Positions 37,015 through 45,217 of a stretch of 64,000 nt of DNA are shown in pieces; position 1 is the first letter of the stretch, and each line of letters opens with the position of its first letter. A model generated the notes under the pieces. That model was not told where the DNA came from, searched no databases, and was given only the letters and a program-made list of their open reading frames with translations. Source of the DNA: Solimonas sp036405815 (GTDB taxonomy: Bacteria > Pseudomonadota > Gammaproteobacteria > Nevskiales > Nevskiaceae). Position numbers and translations under genes: made by a program. Location of the stretch: positions 62,001-126,000 of the forward strand of contig DASWWX010000063.1 in NCBI GenBank assembly GCA_036405815.1, in the 5' to 3' direction.

Positions 37015-38067
37015 ATGGCCGAACCCAGCACCCTGACGACCTGGGCGGCGGCGATCGCCGCCGCGCTGCAGGCCCGCGGCATCGACGCCGGCCTGCTCGT
37101 GCAGCAGGCCGGGCTCGATCCGGCGTTGCTGGGCAAGGCCGGCGCGCGCTACCCCACCCGCGGCATGACACGCTTCTGGGAACTGGCCGTGCGCGCCACC
37201 GACGCCAGTCTGCCGCTGGATGTCCCGCGCTACGTTCAACCCCAGACAATGCACGTCCTCGGCCTGTCGCTGCGCGCCAGCCGCACCCTGGGCGAGGCGA
37301 TGCTGCGGATGACGCGCTATTCGCGGCTGGTCACCGACGCCGCCGATATCGCGATCGAACTCGATGGCGACGAACTCGCGCTGGTCTACCGGCCGCCAGC
37401 CCGCGATCTGCAGCTGGCCGATGCCGCCTACATCGCCTTCATGGCCACCGCCGTCGACATGGGGCGGCTGATGACCGGGCCGCGATATCGGTTGCGGCGC
37501 TGCGAGTTCCGGCACCGCGCGCCGCCGGACCCGACGATCGACGCCCGCTTCTTCGACTGCCCGGTGCGTTACGGCGCCGCGCACAACCGCCTGGTCTTCG
37601 ACCGGCACCTGTTCGACGTGCCGCTGCGCGGCGCCGACGAGGCGGCGGCACGCCACTACGACGCGGTCGCCGGCGCCTACCTCAGCCGCTTCGACCGGCA
37701 CCCGACCGCACAGCGCGTGCGCGAGTGGCTGATCCACGCCCTGCCCTCCGGGGAGCCGACCCGAGAGGCGGTCGCCGACGCGATGCACCTGACCCCGCGC
37801 ACACTGTTGCGCCGCCTGGCACTGGAGGACACGCATTGGAAGCAACTGCTGAACGAGGTGCGCCGCGAACTGGCGCTGTCCTACCTGCGGCAGGGCCACA
37901 GCGCGGCGGAAATCACCTACCTGCTGGGCTTCGGCGATCCCGGCAACTTCACGCGCGCGTTCCGGCGCTGGACCGGCGAGACCCCGAGCGCCTGGCGCCA
38001 GCAACATCGCCTGAACACGAGCAGCGACACGCCCGCGCCACGGCGGGTCGTCGGCGCCCGCCGCTGA
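37015..38067 (+). CDS. AraC family transcriptional regulator
   Basis: A 350-residue regulator. The N-terminal two thirds match the 'arabinose-binding' domain of OruR/ArgR-like AraC proteins (from LTTWAAAIAAALQARGIDAG). The C-terminal AraC HTH pair (about 245-335) includes DAMHLTPRTLLRRL and the second helix-turn-helix ending GFGDPGNFTRAFRRWTGETP. It is divergent from the alkyl sulfatase operon. No good ribosome site separates ATG 37015 from the in-frame ATG 36991; the later start keeps the operator-like repeats outside the gene. Its inducer is unknown. Confidence 0.88.
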   Translation: MAEPSTLTTWAAAIAAALQARGIDAGLLVQQAGLDPALLGKAGARYPTRGMTRFWELAVRATDASLPLDVPRYVQPQTMHVLGLSLRASRTLGEAMLRMTRYSRLVTDAADIAIELDGDELALVYRPPARDLQLADAAYIAFMATAVDMGRLMTGPRYRLRRCEFRHRAPPDPTIDARFFDCPVRYGAAHNRLVFDRHLFDVPLRGADEAAARHYDAVAGAYLSRFDRHPTAQRVREWLIHALPSGEPTREAVADAMHLTPRTLLRRLALEDTHWKQLLNEVRRELALSYLRQGHSAAEITYLLGFGDPGNFTRAFRRWTGETPSAWRQQHRLNTSSDTPAPRRVVGARR

Positions 38068-38107
38068 GCCCGGGGCGCCGGCCGCAGCACCATCGCATCA
38101 ACAGATC

Positions 38108-38473
38108 CTAGTTGAGCACGCGGTAGCCGCGACCGCGCAGACAGTTCTTGACCACTGTGTCCTTTTCGCGCTCGCCCTGCGAGGCACCCTTGACGCCGCC
38201 GACCACGCCGCCGACGCCGGCCCCGCGCGCAACCGTCTTGCTGTTGCCGACGATGGCCCCCAGCACCGCGCCGACGGCCGCGCCACCCAGCGCCGACTTG
38301 CCGGCCTGCTGCCCGGTATTGACCTGCGCGGCGTAGGCCTCGCACTGAGACAGATCCTGCTCGTAGCGGACCATGTCGGTGTTCTGCGTATCGACGATCG
38401 GGCCACTGCTGGCGCAGGCCGCGAGCAGCGCCACCGCCAGCAGGGACATCAAGACAACCCGGTAGCGTTTCAT
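38108..38473 (-). CDS. Glycine-zipper outer-membrane lipoprotein
   Basis: A 121-residue lipoprotein with lipobox LLAAC (Cys20). The middle has two glycine-zipper stretches (ALGGAAVGAVLGAIVG near 61-76 and GAGVGGVVGGVKG near 84-96), which can pack as membrane helices. Two cysteines remain in the mature part (QCEAY and KNCLRGRGY). It belongs to the broad SlyB/RcsF-neighbour 'glycine zipper 2TM' class. Function unknown. It stands alone, convergent with the AraC gene, 40 bp away. Confidence 0.88.
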   Translation of the reverse strand: MKRYRVVLMSLLAVALLAACASSGPIVDTQNTDMVRYEQDLSQCEAYAAQVNTGQQAGKSALGGAAVGAVLGAIVGNSKTVARGAGVGGVVGGVKGASQGEREKDTVVKNCLRGRGYRVLN

Positions 38474-38635
38474 CGTGGCCTCCGAGGGGTGAATGGCGAA
38501 CCGGCAACAGCCTACCCCAGACCGACCCGGCCTTCCGCCGCAAGTTCGCCATCAATCGCCGCCATCGATCGCCGCCGTTCAGCGGGCCGGCACGCCGCCT
38601 CCGCGGTACGCACGCGCCCGCCGCAGACAGCGGCA

Positions 38636-38749
38636 CCGAAAAGCTCAGGTTCTGAGCCTGTCGGCCCCGACACTGCCGTCCACGCGAGGGCTGCTCCTTC
38701 GCGTATCGCCATCTGACCCTTCGAGCCGCCCCGCGCGGCTCGTTTTTTT
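38636..38749 (+). ncRNA. Candidate small RNA ending at an orphan terminator
   Basis: The 402-bp gap 38474-38875 has no convincing gene. It contains a strong plus-strand intrinsic terminator: CGAGCCGC (38722-38729), loop CCCGC, GCGGCTCG (38735-38742), then seven T (38743-38749). No plus-strand gene lies within 650 bp upstream. About 75 bases earlier a hairpin GCTCAG-GTT-CTGAGC (38643-38657) is enclosed by CCGA/TCGG (38636/38661). A structured RNA of about 110 nt or longer is suggested. Its 5' end and promoter are not visible. Confidence 0.4.
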
Positions 38750-38875
38750 CCTGCAACCCGCTCGGCGAACGACATCCGGCAACGCGCGCTCAAGCAGGAA
38801 AGCTCCTCATTGACGCAGTCACGCCAGCCTGCGAACAATGCGCCGCACTTTCAGAGAACAAGGGGAGTTCCGATC

Positions 38876-39688
38876 ATGTTGCGACGTGTTTCCACGCCGA
38901 TGGCCGCTGCGCTGGTCGCCCTGGTTCCGCTGCTGGCCTCGGCCGCGCCGGCTGCCCCTGCCAAGACGCCCGGCACCGTGGCCGAAGTGCAGGCCTGCAT
39001 GAACGCCAACCTGGTGCAACGCGCGGCACTGCGCGACCTCAGCATCAAGGTGACGGATCGCGAGAACAAGACGCACGACCTGCGCATGAAGCTGTACTGG
39101 AAGCCCGGCAGCGATGGCGCCACCCGCGTCAACCTGCGTCTGGCCGAACCGATGGCGATGCGCGGCTCCAGCTACCTGCTGCTGCAGAAGGGCGGCAAGG
39201 AAGAGGTCTATTTCTGGCTGCCGGCCGCCGACCGCCCGCTGCGCATCACCGGCGAGAACACCGCCGAGCCGCTGTGGGGCACCGATTTCAGCTATGGCGA
39301 AATCAAGCAGGTCCTTGGCCTGCTCGCGCTCGGCGATTCCAGCCTCGCGCCGGCCGCCAAGCTGAATGACCGCGCCGTCTGGGTCGTCGACACCAAGACC
39401 TCGATCGCCGAATCCGGTTACACACGCGTGCGCTCGTACATCGACCAGGAAAGCTGCACGCTGCTGAAGAGCGAATTCATCGACAAGACCGACAAGCCGC
39501 GCAAGGTGCTCGAAGCCGACGTGGCGATGCTGATGCAGGTCGACCGCTACTGGACCGTGCTCGGCTACACGATGCGCGATCTCAAGGCCGGCTCGCGCAC
39601 CGAGCTGAGCCTCAGCGAATTCAGCATCGACGAAAAGCTGCCGGAGCGCCTGTTCGAGGCCAAGCGCTTCTTCGAACCGTTCGACTGA
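38876..39688 (+). CDS. LolA-like outer-membrane lipoprotein-sorting protein
   Basis: A 270-residue exported protein with a signal peptide (1 to about 23, ending LASAAPAA) and a GGGGAG site 8 bases before ATG 38876. The mature part is a beta-rich LolA/LolB-like half-barrel (RVNLRLAEPMAMRGSSYLLL, EVYFWLPAADRPLRI, SEFSIDEKLPERLFEAKRF). Proteins of this subgroup are found beside MMPL/RND permeases and are thought to carry hydrophobic cargo through the periplasm. The RND gene follows after 10 bp. It may deliver or receive a lipid for that pump; the cargo is unknown. Confidence 0.87.
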   Translation: MLRRVSTPMAAALVALVPLLASAAPAAPAKTPGTVAEVQACMNANLVQRAALRDLSIKVTDRENKTHDLRMKLYWKPGSDGATRVNLRLAEPMAMRGSSYLLLQKGGKEEVYFWLPAADRPLRITGENTAEPLWGTDFSYGEIKQVLGLLALGDSSLAPAAKLNDRAVWVVDTKTSIAESGYTRVRSYIDQESCTLLKSEFIDKTDKPRKVLEADVAMLMQVDRYWTVLGYTMRDLKAGSRTELSLSEFSIDEKLPERLFEAKRFFEPFD

Positions 39689-39698
39689 GCCTGCGACG

Positions 39699-42494
39699 TT
39701 GCTCGCCGTTCCCGGCAGCAGCGCGCCACCGACGCCGGCGGATCCTCCGCCGGCGTTTCTGCATGCGTGGATCGCACGACGCGCCGCCATCGTCATCGCC
39801 GCTGCCGTCGCGCTGAGCCTGCTGGCGCTGCTGCAGCTGTTCGATACACAAAGCGGCCACTGGCGACTCGGCGTCGATCCGTCGCTGGACCCGCTCGTCG
39901 AGCGCGATCATCCGGATCGCCAGTACCACGACGAGATCCAGCGCCGTTTCGGCAGCGAGGAAACGCTGCTGTTGATGCGGGGCGACGACGACGCCTACAC
40001 CGCCGACGCCCTGCGTCGGCTGGCCACGCTGGCCGACGCCGTCCAGGCCCTGCCCGGCGTCGCCGGTGTGCTCGGCCTGCACAATGCACCGCTGGCCTAC
40101 CGGGACGAATCCGGCGTCGAATTGCGCCGACTCAACGACGACGATTACGAAGATCCGGCGCTGTCGCAGCGGCTGCGCGCCGCAGTCGAAGCCCACCCGC
40201 TGTACCGCGGCCAGCTGGTCTCCGACGACGGTCGTCACGCAGCGCTGATCGTGACGCTGGAGGATCTGTCCGATCGCGAGCTGCTCGAACTCGGCGTCGC
40301 CACGCGCATCCAGGCACTGGCGGATGCCGCGGCCGCCGACAGCAGCCGGATCTACGTCACCGGCGCGCCGCTGCTGCGCGCCGCCACCAGCGACACGGTA
40401 ATCCAGCAGCTGCGCTGGATCGTGCCGGCCATCACCGCGCTGCTCGCCGTGTTTCTGGCACTGGGATTCCGCAGTGTCTACGGCGTGCTGCTGCCGCTGC
40501 TGACCATTGCCATCGCCACGCTGTGGACGCTGGCCGTGCTCAGCGCGCTCGGCAAGTCGCTGAACCTGATCACCAGCCTGGTGCCGCCGCTGCTGGTGAC
40601 GATGGGCCTGGCCTACTGCGCGCACACGCTGTCGGAATTCGAGCACCTCGTGAAGGACCGGCCGCTCGAAGACGGCCGCCAGCGCGTCGTGCGCCTGCTG
40701 CAGCACACGGCCGGCCCGGTGATGCTGACCGGCGCCACCACGGCGGTCGGCCTGCTGGCGCTGCTGATCAACGATCTGCCGGCGATCCGCGAGTTCGCCT
40801 GGCTGTCGGCGCTGGGCGTGTTCTTCTCCGCGCTGCTCGCGCTGACGCTGCTGCCGGCGATGCTGCGCTATGTGCGGCCGCGCGTGCGCGTCACGCGGCG
40901 GGCCGGCCTGTTCGAAGTGGCCAGCCGCCGGCTCGGCGAGTTCGACACGCGCAACCGGCGGGCGATCCTGATCGTGGCCTTGATCGCCTTTCTGCTCTCG
41001 GTCGCCGCCAGCACGCGCATCGAGATCGGCGATCAGTTCGTCGGCGTGTTCCAGCCGGATGCGCGCGTACGCCAGGACTTCGAGGCGATCAACGTGGCGC
41101 TCAACGGCGTCAATCCGGTCACGCTGGTCGTCGACGCCGATGCGCGCGACGGCCTGACGCAGCCGCAGAACCTGCGCGCGCTGTCCGACTTCGAGGGGTG
41201 GCTGCGCGCACAACCCGAGGTCGGCCACGTCACTGGCCTGGTCGAACACCTGAAGCTGCTGAACGCCACCTTCTCCGGTGAAGCCGACGCGCTGCCCGCC
41301 ACCGCGCAGGCGGCGCAGCAGCTGATGTTCTTCGGCGACAGCCGCGCCCTGCGCGGCGTGGTCAACACCGACCGCTCCACCAGCCTGATCCAGGTGCGCC
41401 TGAAGGTGGACGACACGCGCGACGTGGCCGCCTTCCTGGAGCGCCTGCAAACCCGTACCACCGATCTGCCGCGGCAACTGCACGTGCGCGCCACCGGCAA
41501 TACCGTGCTCGTCACCGAATCCGTGCAGCGCGTGACCGAAGGCCAGTTGCAGAGCATCGCGCTGGCGCTGCTGCTGGTGTTCGCCTGCCTGTCGATCCAG
41601 TTCTGGTCGCTGAGCGTCGGCCTGCTGGCGTCGATGCCGACCCTGCTGCAGACCTCGCTGTACTTCGGCGGGCTCGGGCTATCCGGCGTGACGCTCAACG
41701 CCACCACCAGCCTGGTGGAGTGCCTGGTGCTGGGCCTGGCGGTGGACGACACCATCCACTATCTCGCGCGCTTCAACCGTGCTGCGCGCGATACCGGCTC
41801 CGAGTCGCGCGCGGCGGTATCCGCACTGCAATCCGTGTTGCGGCCGATCACGCTGACCAAGGCGATCCTGGCCCTCGGGTTCCTGATGCTGGTCACCGGC
41901 GAACTGCACAACCAGGTCGCCTTCGGCTGGCTGGCGGCGTTCACGCTGTTCGCCGCCTGGCTGGTCGATGTGTTCGTCACGCCCGCCTTCATGAGCGGCG
42001 TGCGCGTGGTCACGCTGTGGGACAGCCTGCGCATCAACCTCGGCGCGGACGTGCAGCGCACGATCCCGCTGTTCGCCGGCCTCAGCACGCGGCAGGCGCG
42101 CATCTTCGCGATCATGGCGCACCTGCAGACGGTGCCGGCCGGCACGCGCCTGATCACCGAAGGCGAGACCTGCGGCAACGGTCAGGCCGGCGATCCGGCC
42201 GGCGACATCTACGTGGTCATCGACGGCACACTGCGCATCTGGCGCGAGCGCGATGGCGCCGAACAGACGCTGGCCACCGCCGGGCGTGGCGCCGTCATCG
42301 GTGAGGTCGGCTACTTCGGCCAGAAGCGCATGGCCCATGTCGACACCATCACCGCCGTGCGCCTGCTGCGCTTCGATGACGCCGATCAGGAGCGCATCTG
42401 CCGGCGCTACCCCAAGATCGCCGCCCGCGTGTTCCTCAACCTCAATCGCCTGCAGGCCGAGCGACGCGCCGGCCAGCAATTGGCGGCGTCCTGA
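39699..42494 (+). CDS. RND/MMPL permease fused to a cNMP-binding domain
   Basis: A 931-residue inner-membrane transporter. It has two RND halves, each with one helix (about 25-45 and 425-445), a large periplasmic loop and five further helices; an SSD-like region includes TSLVPPLLVTMGLAYCAHTL and the second half VECLVLGLAVDDTIHYLARF. Residues about 785-920 form a cyclic-nucleotide-binding fold (FAGLSTRQARIFAIMAHLQTV, then VIGEVGYFGQKRMAHV) with Glu and Arg at phosphate-cassette positions. The pump may thus be gated by a nucleotide or ligand in the cytoplasm. The start appears to be TTG 39699; no ATG is in frame nearby. It is coupled to the LolA-like gene. Confidence 0.88.
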   Translation: MLAVPGSSAPPTPADPPPAFLHAWIARRAAIVIAAAVALSLLALLQLFDTQSGHWRLGVDPSLDPLVERDHPDRQYHDEIQRRFGSEETLLLMRGDDDAYTADALRRLATLADAVQALPGVAGVLGLHNAPLAYRDESGVELRRLNDDDYEDPALSQRLRAAVEAHPLYRGQLVSDDGRHAALIVTLEDLSDRELLELGVATRIQALADAAAADSSRIYVTGAPLLRAATSDTVIQQLRWIVPAITALLAVFLALGFRSVYGVLLPLLTIAIATLWTLAVLSALGKSLNLITSLVPPLLVTMGLAYCAHTLSEFEHLVKDRPLEDGRQRVVRLLQHTAGPVMLTGATTAVGLLALLINDLPAIREFAWLSALGVFFSALLALTLLPAMLRYVRPRVRVTRRAGLFEVASRRLGEFDTRNRRAILIVALIAFLLSVAASTRIEIGDQFVGVFQPDARVRQDFEAINVALNGVNPVTLVVDADARDGLTQPQNLRALSDFEGWLRAQPEVGHVTGLVEHLKLLNATFSGEADALPATAQAAQQLMFFGDSRALRGVVNTDRSTSLIQVRLKVDDTRDVAAFLERLQTRTTDLPRQLHVRATGNTVLVTESVQRVTEGQLQSIALALLLVFACLSIQFWSLSVGLLASMPTLLQTSLYFGGLGLSGVTLNATTSLVECLVLGLAVDDTIHYLARFNRAARDTGSESRAAVSALQSVLRPITLTKAILALGFLMLVTGELHNQVAFGWLAAFTLFAAWLVDVFVTPAFMSGVRVVTLWDSLRINLGADVQRTIPLFAGLSTRQARIFAIMAHLQTVPAGTRLITEGETCGNGQAGDPAGDIYVVIDGTLRIWRERDGAEQTLATAGRGAVIGEVGYFGQKRMAHVDTITAVRLLRFDDADQERICRRYPKIAARVFLNLNRLQAERRAGQQLAAS

Positions 42495-42722
42495 TCTCTG
42501 CAAGTCCCCTGCACCGCCGGCACCCGCCCGTCCGGCAGCTTGCGAAAGCTTCAAGTTGGTGCATTGAGCGCCAGTATCAGACTCAAAGCCTCGTTTTCAG
42601 AAGCGATTCTTGACGGACTTCTCACCCGGCGCTGCTGAAAACGCCGTTTTGGCTTGCCCGCTTTGCCGTGATTCTTGCAGACTGCCCGAACAAATCGGCA
42701 GTCATAATAATCGGGGGCAACA

Positions 42723-43772
42723 ATGGCTTGGACACAAGGACTCGTCGGCGCGTCGCTGCTGCTGGCAACGGGCGTCGCCGCGGCGGCTGAAGTCGAGACT
42801 TCCCGCGCGGTTTCGGAGCGGTACATCGGCATTCTTGGCTCCTACTCGATTCTCGATGAGGCCCGCGATGACACCATCGACTGGGGTGGCGGCTTCAACC
42901 TGCTGTACGGCGTGGGCGGCAGCGGCCTGGGCTTCGAGGTCAGCGTGCTCGGCGACGCGTTCGAGACCACGCAGGCCGGCGGTGCCGACTTCTACCGCCT
43001 CGGTGCCGGCATCGACCTCACCTACTCCTTCGGCGATCGCGCCAGCTTCACCCCGTTCTTCGTGCTCGGCGGCGGCGCGTTCCATAACGACGTGGTGCCG
43101 AACTCGGAAGACGACTGGTCCTGGTTCCTGCAGGGCGGCGTCGGTTTCGTCACCGGTCCGTTCACCGACTACGGCGCGCTACGCCTGCGCGGTGAAGCGC
43201 GCTACATCTACGACGACTACGCCGAGGGCTTCGGTGACGTCCGCTTCGGCCTTGGCGTCGAGATCCCGCTGTTCCGCACAGTGACCGTGCTGGCCGGCAC
43301 GGAGACCGTGCGCGTCGTCGAGGTCTCCACAGGCCTGACCGACGAGGATGGCGACGGCGTGATCGACAGCGTCGATCAGTGCCCGAACACGCCGCCCGGC
43401 ACGCGCGTCGATGGCAACGGTTGCCCGCTGCAGAAAGTGATCGCGCTCGATGGCGTGACCTTCGAGTTCAACTCGGCGCGCCTGCAGCCCAATGCCAAGG
43501 GCCTGCTGAACGAAGCCCAACGCATCCTGCAGCGCTATCCCGACATGCAGATCGAAGTGGCCGGTCATACCGACAGCGTCGGCAACGACGCCTACAACCT
43601 GAAGCTGTCGCAGCAGCGCGCCGACGCGGTGCGTGACTACTTCCTCTCTGAAGGCGTGCCGGCCGAACGCCTGACGTCGAAAGGTTATGGCGAAGCCGAA
43701 CCCGTCGCCGACAACGAGACCGCCGCCGGCCGCGAACTGAATCGTCGCGTCGAACTGCGCGTCCTGAACTGA
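42723..43772 (+). CDS. OmpA family outer-membrane protein
   Basis: A 349-residue protein. A signal peptide (1 to about 22) leads into an eight-strand-like beta-barrel (about 30-195, with alternating aromatic strands such as LRLRGEARYIYDDY). One TSP3-like calcium motif follows (DEDGDGVIDSVDQCPNTPPG). A C-terminal OmpA peptidoglycan-binding domain (about 235-349) has GHTDSVGNDAYNLKLSQQRA. The GGGGG ribosome site is 5 bases from ATG. The 228-bp gap before it is relatively AT-rich; a 5/6 -35 TTGACG at 42610 has no clear -10. It resembles the protein at 31004-32272 but has a shorter linker. Confidence 0.92.
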   Translation: MAWTQGLVGASLLLATGVAAAAEVETSRAVSERYIGILGSYSILDEARDDTIDWGGGFNLLYGVGGSGLGFEVSVLGDAFETTQAGGADFYRLGAGIDLTYSFGDRASFTPFFVLGGGAFHNDVVPNSEDDWSWFLQGGVGFVTGPFTDYGALRLRGEARYIYDDYAEGFGDVRFGLGVEIPLFRTVTVLAGTETVRVVEVSTGLTDEDGDGVIDSVDQCPNTPPGTRVDGNGCPLQKVIALDGVTFEFNSARLQPNAKGLLNEAQRILQRYPDMQIEVAGHTDSVGNDAYNLKLSQQRADAVRDYFLSEGVPAERLTSKGYGEAEPVADNETAAGRELNRRVELRVLN

Positions 43773-43808
43773 TCCCCCGCAGCACCCGACACCCCAGGGA
43801 GCCCCCAC

Positions 43809-44819
43809 ATGATCAACACCCGCACTTGCATCAAGGCCGCAGCGGCGGCCGCACTCCTGCTTGCGCTCGGCGGCTGCGCCGACAGCGACGGCACGCCCAG
43901 CGACGGCACCACCGGCGGTACGACGGGCGGTACAACCGGCGGCAGCACCGGTGGCAATACCGGCGGCTCGACGGGCGGTTCAACCGGCGGCTCCACGGGC
44001 GGCTCGACCGGGGGCAGCACGGGCGGCAGCACCGGTGGATCGACGGGCGGCACCACGGGCGGAACCACCGGCGGCACGACGGGTGGTACCACGGGTGGTA
44101 CCACCGGCGGCACCACGGGCGGTTCGACCGGGGGCACCACGACCGGCGGCTCCACCGGCGGCATCAGCGGTGGCGGCGCCGGCAGCGATCTGCCCAACGA
44201 CGGCACCGTCTCCACCACGGTCAGCGAAGGCGGCAATGCCCTGACGGGTCATTTCGTCTGCACGCGCAGCGCGACCCCGTTCGGCGCATCCTCGGAAGTC
44301 GGCACCGGCGGCCTCGTCGGCGGCCCACTGACGGCCCTGGTCAACACGCTCGGTGGCAGTTCGCTCACGCAGTTGCTCAATAGCGTGAAGGACGTGGACC
44401 GCACGATCGACGGCAACGTCGACACGGCATCGACGTTCACGCTGACGGTCGATGCGCTGCTAGGCCTGCTGGACTCGGTGGAACAGGTCATCAACCTGTC
44501 GACGCAGGTTCCGGCCGGCAACTACGCCGTCGCCGGCCTCAGCTTCCCGACCGCGACGCTGCAGCTCTCGCTGCTCGATGAAGTGCGGCTGACCACGTTC
44601 CTCGGCACCACCCAGCAGGAAACGATCGCGCTCAGCGGCACCGCGCTGGATCTGCTCGGCGCCGTCGGCACCGGCCCCACCACCGCCTGGCTCGGCGTGC
44701 GCAACACGCTGCCGTACGACCACGTCGTCGTCAGCCTCGATCCGGGCCTGGTGTCGGCCAACGTCGGCGAAGCCATGCACGTTCACGAACTGTGCACCGG
44801 CGGCCAGATGGCGCCCTGA
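43809..44819 (+). CDS. Lipoprotein with a long TGG[S/T] repeat stalk
   Basis: A 336-residue lipoprotein. The lipobox LALGGC places lipidated Cys23. Residues 35-119 are a near-perfect four-residue repeat (TGGT, TGGS, TGGN). The C-terminal domain (about 135-336) is unlike any family I know; it contains hydrophobic stretches such as LTALVNTLGG and ends HVHELCTGGQ, with cysteines in FVCTRS and ELCTGG that may pair. The repeat is likely an extended spacer that lifts the domain from the membrane. It lies 36 bp after the OmpA gene, so the two are probably one operon. A strong terminator follows. Confidence 0.82.
   Translation: MINTRTCIKAAAAAALLLALGGCADSDGTPSDGTTGGTTGGTTGGSTGGNTGGSTGGSTGGSTGGSTGGSTGGSTGGSTGGTTGGTTGGTTGGTTGGTTGGTTGGSTGGTTTGGSTGGISGGGAGSDLPNDGTVSTTVSEGGNALTGHFVCTRSATPFGASSEVGTGGLVGGPLTALVNTLGGSSLTQLLNSVKDVDRTIDGNVDTASTFTLTVDALLGLLDSVEQVINLSTQVPAGNYAVAGLSFPTATLQLSLLDEVRLTTFLGTTQQETIALSGTALDLLGAVGTGPTTAWLGVRNTLPYDHVVVSLDPGLVSANVGEAMHVHELCTGGQMAP
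43911..44165 (+). repeat. 12-bp coding minisatellite (TGG[S/T] units)
   Basis: About 21 units of 12 bp encode Thr-Gly-Gly-X. Codons vary (ACC/ACG, GGC/GGT/GGG), so the units are related but not identical. Gain or loss of a unit keeps the reading frame, so stalk length can vary without breaking the protein. One extra Thr codon interrupts the run near its end. Confidence 0.95.
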
Positions 44820-44842
44820 GCCTCACTGGCGCGCTTCACGCA

Positions 44843-44874
44843 AAGCGCGGCGCCTTCGGGCGTCGCGCTTTTTT
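44843..44874 (+). terminator. Terminator with UUCG loop after the repeat lipoprotein
   Basis: A 12-bp stem (44843-44854 with 44859-44870, one G-U pair), C-TTCG-G loop, then TTTTTT. Very strong. Confidence 0.93.
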
Positions 44875-44960
44875 GTTGCGCGCGTCGATGGCAAACGCCC
44901 ACCCGCGCACCGGCGCCTTCCACGCATCGCCCCCATTTCCGGATGGCACCGCCAAAAGCA

Positions 44961-44989
44961 TTGCGCCAGCGGGGCGAGGTCTCTACAAT
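44961..44989 (+). promoter_or_regulatory. Promoter of tRNA-Asn
   Basis: TTGCGC (44961-44966) and TACAAT (44984-44989, 5/6) are 17 bases apart. The predicted start is about 8 bases before the tRNA. Confidence 0.65.
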
Positions 44990-45003
44990 CGCGCCCCTAC
45001 CGT

Positions 45004-45079
<76 letters not shown>

Positions 45080-45088
45080 CTACATCAG

Positions 45089-45120
45089 AAACCCCAGCCT
45101 CGGCTGGGGTTTCGTCGTTT
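45089..45120 (+). terminator. tRNA-Asn terminator
   Basis: AAACCCCAGCC (45089-45099) pairs with GGCTGGGGTTT (45102-45112), followed by CGTCGTTTT. Confidence 0.8.
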
Positions 45121-45137
45121 TGGCGGTCCGAAATGAC

Positions 45138-45162
45138 AAAGCCCCGGCAGAGCCGGGGCTTT
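45138..45162 (-). terminator. Terminator of the aspartate aminotransferase gene
   Basis: AAAGCCCCGGC (45138-45148) pairs with GCCGGGGCTTT (45152-45162), loop AGA. Read on the minus strand it lies 55 bases after the aminotransferase stop, with a short U-tract inside the stem. Confidence 0.72.
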
Positions 45163-45217
45163 GAGCACAAGCGACTGATTGCGAATCAGCGGCCCATCAG
45201 CATGCCGATTCCAGGAA

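Noticed and set aside
43911..44165. CRISPR array or origin iterons in the 12-bp repeat
   Set aside because: The units are contiguous with no spacers, they are in frame with a lipoprotein gene, and codon changes are mostly synonymous or Ser/Thr swaps.
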